This document shows, piece by piece, positions 33,346 through 36,647 of a stretch of 36,647 bases of DNA (its first letter is position 1; each line of letters starts with the position of its first letter). Position numbers and translations under genes: made by a program. Origin of the DNA: Caulobacter sp. (lineage in GTDB: Bacteria > Pseudomonadota > Alphaproteobacteria > Caulobacterales > Caulobacteraceae); assembly GCA_026225565.1 (NCBI GenBank), contig JAMFTA010000038.1:1-36647 (forward strand). The letters are read 5' to 3'. Below the pieces are notes generated by a model. That model searched no databases, had not been told where the DNA came from, and saw only the letters and a list, made by a program, of their open reading frames with translations.

Positions 33346-35508
33346 TTAGCCGGCGGCAAGCTCAGCTTTGCGCTCGCGCCGCCGGCGGGTGAGGATGTGT
33401 TCGGTGTAGCCATTGGGCTGGCTGCGCCCTTGGAAGACCAGGTCCCGCGCCGCCTGGAAGGCGATGCTCGTCGCCGTATCGGGGCTCATCGCCCGATAGG
33501 CCGGATCGCCGGCGTTCTGGCCGTCCACCACCTTGGCCATGCGACCCAGGGTTTCGCTGACCTGATCCTCGGTACAGACCCCGTGGTGCAGCCAGTTGGC
33601 GATGTGCTGGCTGGAGATGCGCAGGGTGGCGCGGTCCTCCATCAGGCCGACGTCATGGATGTCGGGCACCTTGGAGCAGCCCACCCCCTGGTCGATCCAG
33701 CGCACCACATAGCCGAGGATGCCCTGGGCGTTGTTGTCCAGCTCCTGCTGCACCTCGGCCTCGTCCCAGTTGGAGCGGGCCAGGGGTGGGGTGAGCAAGT
33801 CGTCCAGCCCGGTCACCGCTCCCGCCGCGCCCATCTCGGCCTGCAGCGCCGCAACATCCACCTCATGGTAATGCAGGGCGTGCAGCACGGCGGCGGTGGG
33901 GGACGGCACCCAGGCAGTGTTGGCGCCGGCCTTGGGGTGGACGACCTTGGTCTCCAGCATGGACTTCATCATGTCCGGCGCCGCCCACATGCCCTTGCCG
34001 ATCTGGGCGCGGCCAGGAAAGCCCGCAGCCAGACCGATCTCCACGTTGCGTTTTTCATAGGCGGGCAGCCAGGCTTGCGCCTTCATCGTCTCCTTACGCA
34101 CCATTGGGCCCGCTTCCATGGCGGTGTGGATCTCATCGCCGGTGCGGTCGAGAAAGCCGGTGTTGATGAAGACGATGCGCTGGCGCGCCGCATGGATGCA
34201 GGCGGCGAGGTTGGCGCTGGTGCGCCGCTCCTCGTCCATCACCCCCAGCTTGACGGTGTTGCGGGGGAGGCTGAGGGCGTCTTCCACCCGGTCGAACAGG
34301 CGCACGGCCAGGGCTGCCTCGTCCGGCCCATGCATCTTCGGCTTGACCACATAGATGGAGCCCGCCGGGCTGTTCAGGCGCGCGCCTCGCAGGTCGTGCA
34401 GGGCGGCGGTGACAGTGATCAGGGCGTCGATCACCGTCTCGTACACCGGGGCGCCATTGTAGCGGACCATGTCGGTGGTCATGTGATGGCCGACGTTGCG
34501 CACCAGCATCAGGCTGCGTCCGCGCAGGATCAGCTCGCCGCTATGGGCCGCCGTATAGCGGCGATCCTCTTCCAGGCGACGGACCTCGGTGCGCCCGCCC
34601 TTGGCCAAGCTGGCGGTCAGGTCGCCGCGCATCAGCCCCAGCCAGTTGCGGTAGACCCCGACCTTGTCCTCGGCGTCCACGGCGGCGACGGAATCCTCGC
34701 AATCCTGGATGGCGGTCAGGGCCGCTTCGATGAGCAGGTCTGAGACGCCGGCGGCGTCGGTCTTGCCGATCGGATGGGCGCGGTCGATCTGGATCTCCAG
34801 ATGCAGCCCGTTGTGGCGGAGCAGAATGCCGTCGGGCGCCTCGGCGTCGCCGCGCCAGCCGGCGAACTGCCCGGGCGTCGTCAGGAGCGCCTCGTGACCG
34901 GCGCCGAGCTGCACGATCAGTGTCTGGTTGGCGATGGCGTAGCCCACGGCGTCGGCGTGTGATCCCGCCGTCAGTGGCGCAACCCAATCCAAAAGGCTCC
35001 GCGCAAAGGCGATCACCTCAGCGCCGCGTTCGGGATCGTAGCCCTTAGCGCCCGTGGGCGGCGCCAGGGCGTCTGTGCCGTAGAGGGCGTCATAGAGGCT
35101 GCCCCAGCGGGCGTTGGCGGCGTTCAGGGCGTAGCGGCTGTTAGAAACCGGCACGACGAGTTGGGGACCGGCAAGAAGGGCGATCTCGGGATCGACGTTC
35201 TGGGTGCTAGTCTGAAAGGTCGGCGGCTCGGGGACGAGGTAGCCGATCTGGCGTAGGAAGGCGGTCTCCGCCGCCACGTCCAGCGGCTGTCCTCGGCGGG
35301 CCAGCCACCAGGCGTCGATCTGGGCCTGCAGGTCGTCGCGGCGGGCCAAGAGGGCGGCGTTGCGGGGGGTGAAGTCGGCGAGGATGGTCTCCAGGGCCGT
35401 CCAGAACGCCGCCGGTGCCACGTCAAGCCCCTCCAGCAACTCACGCTCCACGAAGGCGTGCAGGAGGTCGTCGACGAGAAGCGCATCGCTGATTTGCATA
35501 CGAACCAT
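33346..35508 (-). CDS. glcB: Malate synthase G
   Basis: The 720-residue enzyme condenses glyoxylate with acetyl-CoA to malate in the glyoxylate shunt. It matches the G form throughout: [79 protein letters not shown] and [13 protein letters not shown]-like [20 protein letters not shown]. The start is uncertain: an in-frame ATG at 35541 lies inside a palindromic repeat and is unlikely, and ATG 35508 or 35499 agrees with the family N-terminus, but neither has a clear ribosome-binding site. It follows aceA on the same strand, so the two shunt enzymes are adjacent. Confidence 0.93.
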   Translation of the reverse strand: MVRMQISDALLVDDLLHAFVERELLEGLDVAPAAFWTALETILADFTPRNAALLARRDDLQAQIDAWWLARRGQPLDVAAETAFLRQIGYLVPEPPTFQTSTQNVDPEIALLAGPQLVVPVSNSRYALNAANARWGSLYDALYGTDALAPPTGAKGYDPERGAEVIAFARSLLDWVAPLTAGSHADAVGYAIANQTLIVQLGAGHEALLTTPGQFAGWRGDAEAPDGILLRHNGLHLEIQIDRAHPIGKTDAAGVSDLLIEAALTAIQDCEDSVAAVDAEDKVGVYRNWLGLMRGDLTASLAKGGRTEVRRLEEDRRYTAAHSGELILRGRSLMLVRNVGHHMTTDMVRYNGAPVYETVIDALITVTAALHDLRGARLNSPAGSIYVVKPKMHGPDEAALAVRLFDRVEDALSLPRNTVKLGVMDEERRTSANLAACIHAARQRIVFINTGFLDRTGDEIHTAMEAGPMVRKETMKAQAWLPAYEKRNVEIGLAAGFPGRAQIGKGMWAAPDMMKSMLETKVVHPKAGANTAWVPSPTAAVLHALHYHEVDVAALQAEMGAAGAVTGLDDLLTPPLARSNWDEAEVQQELDNNAQGILGYVVRWIDQGVGCSKVPDIHDVGLMEDRATLRISSQHIANWLHHGVCTEDQVSETLGRMAKVVDGQNAGDPAYRAMSPDTATSIAFQAARDLVFQGRSQPNGYTEHILTRRRRERKAELAAG

Positions 35509-35534
35509 CACAGGAGATCGGGCGATCGATATAG

Positions 35535-35628
35535 CTGTCATCCCGGACGTCCCGCAGGGACGATCCGGGACCCAGCGCTCTCGCGATCTGGGTCCCGGAT
35601 AGCCGCTGCGCGGCTTTCGGGATGACAG
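35535..35628. repeat. 94-bp palindromic intergenic repeat, cloverleaf-like
   Basis: The outer arms CTGTCATCCCG (35535-35545) and CGGGATGACAG (35618-35628) pair perfectly. Inside are three further hairpins: GTCCC-GCA-GGGAC (35549-35561), TCCGGGACCCAG/CTGGGTCCCGGA (35564-35575 with 35588-35599), and AGCCGC-TGC-GCGGCT (35601-35615). Such TGTCATCCCGG palindromes recur between genes in many alphaproteobacteria. This copy sits between aceA and glcB and could modulate the shared transcript or be a mobile-type repeat. Confidence 0.85.
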
Positions 35629-35652
35629 TTTGTGTAGTGGGCGAACGGGTTC

Positions 35653-36647
35653 TTAGGCGAACTGGTTCATCGTATTATGCACGCCGCCGGCCTTCAGGGC
35701 CGCTTCGCCGGCGAAGTATTCCTTGTGGTCGTCGCCGAGGTCCGAGCCCGACATATTCTGATGGCGCACGCAGGCGATGCCCTCGCGGATCTCCTTCCTC
35801 TGCACATTCTTCACGTAGCCGAGCATCCCCTGGGCGCCGAAGTATTCCTTGGCCAGGTTGTCGGTCGAGAGGGCCGCGGTGTGATAGGTCGGCAGGGTGA
35901 TCAGGTGGTGGAAGATGCCCGCCCGCTTGGCGCTATCGGCCTGGAAGGTGCGGATGCGCTCGTCCGCCTCCATGGCCAGTTCGGACGAGTCATAGTCCAC
36001 GCTCATCAGCTTGGCGCGGTCATAGGCCGAGACGTCCTTGCCCGCGGCCTTATAGGCGTCGAACACCTGCTGGCGGAAATTGAGCGTCCAGTTGAACGAG
36101 GGCGAGTTGTTGTAGACCAGCTTGGCGTTGGGGATGACTTCGCGCACCCGGTCCATCATACCGGCGATCTGCTCGATGTGGGGCTTCTCAGTCTCGATCC
36201 ACAGCAAATCTGCGCCGTTCTGCAGCGAGGTGATGCTGTCGAGAACGCAGCGGTCCTCACCGGTGCCGGCGCGGAACTGGAACAGGTTCGACGGCAGGCG
36301 CTTGGGGCGCAGCAACTTCCCATTTCTGTTCAGGACCACGTCGCCGTTGTTCAGGTCGGCGGGGGCGATCTCCTCGCAATCGAGGAAGCTGTTGTACTGG
36401 TCGCCGAGGTCGCCCGGGGTGGCGCTGACAGCGATCTGCTTGGTCAGCCCCGCGCCGAGCGAGTCGGTGCGGGTGACGATCACGCCCTCCTCGACCCCCA
36501 GCTCCAGGAAGGCGTAGCGGCAGGCGCGCACCTTGGCCAGGAAGTCCTCATGCGGCACGGTGACCTTGCCGTCCTGGTGGCCACACTGCTTTTCGTCCGA
36601 GACTTGGTTTTCGATCTGCAGGGCGCAGGCGCCGGCTTCGATCATCT
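35653..36647 (-). CDS. aceA: Isocitrate lyase, C-terminal part (cut by window edge)
   Basis: At least 330 residues are visible, with the N-terminus outside the window. Isocitrate lyase splits isocitrate into succinate and glyoxylate, which glcB then uses. The active-site motif is KQCGH in SDEKQCGHQDGKVTVP, followed by VIVTRTDSLGAGLTKQIAV, LLRPKRLPSNLFQFR and the C-terminal HHLITLPTYHTAALS and GSDLGDDHKEYFAGEAALKA. This is the longer (about 530-residue) Pseudomonas/alphaproteobacterial form, in which the catalytic loop is KQCGH rather than KKCGH. It ends 24 bases before the palindromic repeat. Confidence 0.95.
   Translation of the reverse strand, partial: MIEAGACALQIENQVSDEKQCGHQDGKVTVPHEDFLAKVRACRYAFLELGVEEGVIVTRTDSLGAGLTKQIAVSATPGDLGDQYNSFLDCEEIAPADLNNGDVVLNRNGKLLRPKRLPSNLFQFRAGTGEDRCVLDSITSLQNGADLLWIETEKPHIEQIAGMMDRVREVIPNAKLVYNNSPSFNWTLNFRQQVFDAYKAAGKDVSAYDRAKLMSVDYDSSELAMEADERIRTFQADSAKRAGIFHHLITLPTYHTAALSTDNLAKEYFGAQGMLGYVKNVQRKEIREGIACVRHQNMSGSDLGDDHKEYFAGEAALKAGGVHNTMNQFA

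Noticed and set aside
33397-34743. Long plus-strand open frame opposite malate synthase G
   Set aside because: It mirrors an unmistakable glcB gene and its composition (Gly, His, Val rich) is that of a reverse-strand shadow.
1-36647. tRNA, rRNA, CRISPR arrays, toxin-antitoxin or phage genes
   Set aside because: None of the expected conserved sequences, regularly spaced repeats or gene pairs were seen on either strand.

Overview
The window is GC-rich DNA of alphaproteobacterial type, most like Caulobacterales (Caulobacter/Phenylobacterium). The main pointers are a fliX gene divergent from a flgI-flgJ/cheL-flbY operon with a sigma-54 promoter and an FlbD-type (ftr) palindrome, a direct-repeat GTTC-N7-GTTC LexA box before uvrA, and FnrL/FixK-type regulation. 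All functional calls come from reading motifs in the translated sequence; no database search was run.

Layout. 1-172: end of an IS5-family element. 216-3013: a double-hotdog MaoC-type dehydratase, an SDR oxidoreductase and an unknown protein. 3030-5312: TRIC/UPF0126 membrane protein and glyoxalase I (minus), then a DUF4386-type membrane protein (plus). 5354-8118: a lipoprotein translationally coupled to an Atm1-type ABC exporter (minus). 8199-10360: LOG-family hydrolase, AraC/GyrI-type regulator and a small doubtful ORF. 10538-13619: dksA and fliX (minus) divergent from flgI, flgJ/cheL and flbY (plus), which overlap at their stop/start codons. 13689-16833: FAD aromatic hydroxylase, then type II NADH dehydrogenase coupled to an MmcQ/YjbR protein (minus). 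16911-18120: a gene fragment, a terminator, a secreted glycine-zipper protein and an AT-rich spacer carrying the SOS box of uvrA (18121-21084).

21107-28133 looks like a low-oxygen response island: an SSADH-like aldehyde dehydrogenase, a zinc alcohol dehydrogenase, OmpW, a 56-residue single-span membrane protein, an Fe-S type FNR regulator, HemN and a triple-BON protein. Four good FNR/FixK boxes (22609, 25049, 25132, 28209) and two relaxed ones (24803, 28301) sit before these genes. Most lie 54-79 bases before a start codon, and the fnrL box lies 137 bases before its start. The four good boxes share a CT at the start of the central tetramer.

28408-32543 is a compact operon of a Rieske oxygenase, a cytochrome P450 and an amidohydrolase-2 protein. 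It encodes no ferredoxin or reductase and ends in a hairpin terminator. Its codon texture looks different from the neighbours, so it may be acquired. 32791-36647 holds a small secreted protein and the glyoxylate shunt pair aceA (cut by the window edge) and glcB. The aceA-glcB gap carries a 94-bp palindromic element that can fold into a cloverleaf-like structure.

The best candidates for something undescribed are the 56-residue protein within the FNR regulon and the Rieske/P450/amidohydrolase operon.
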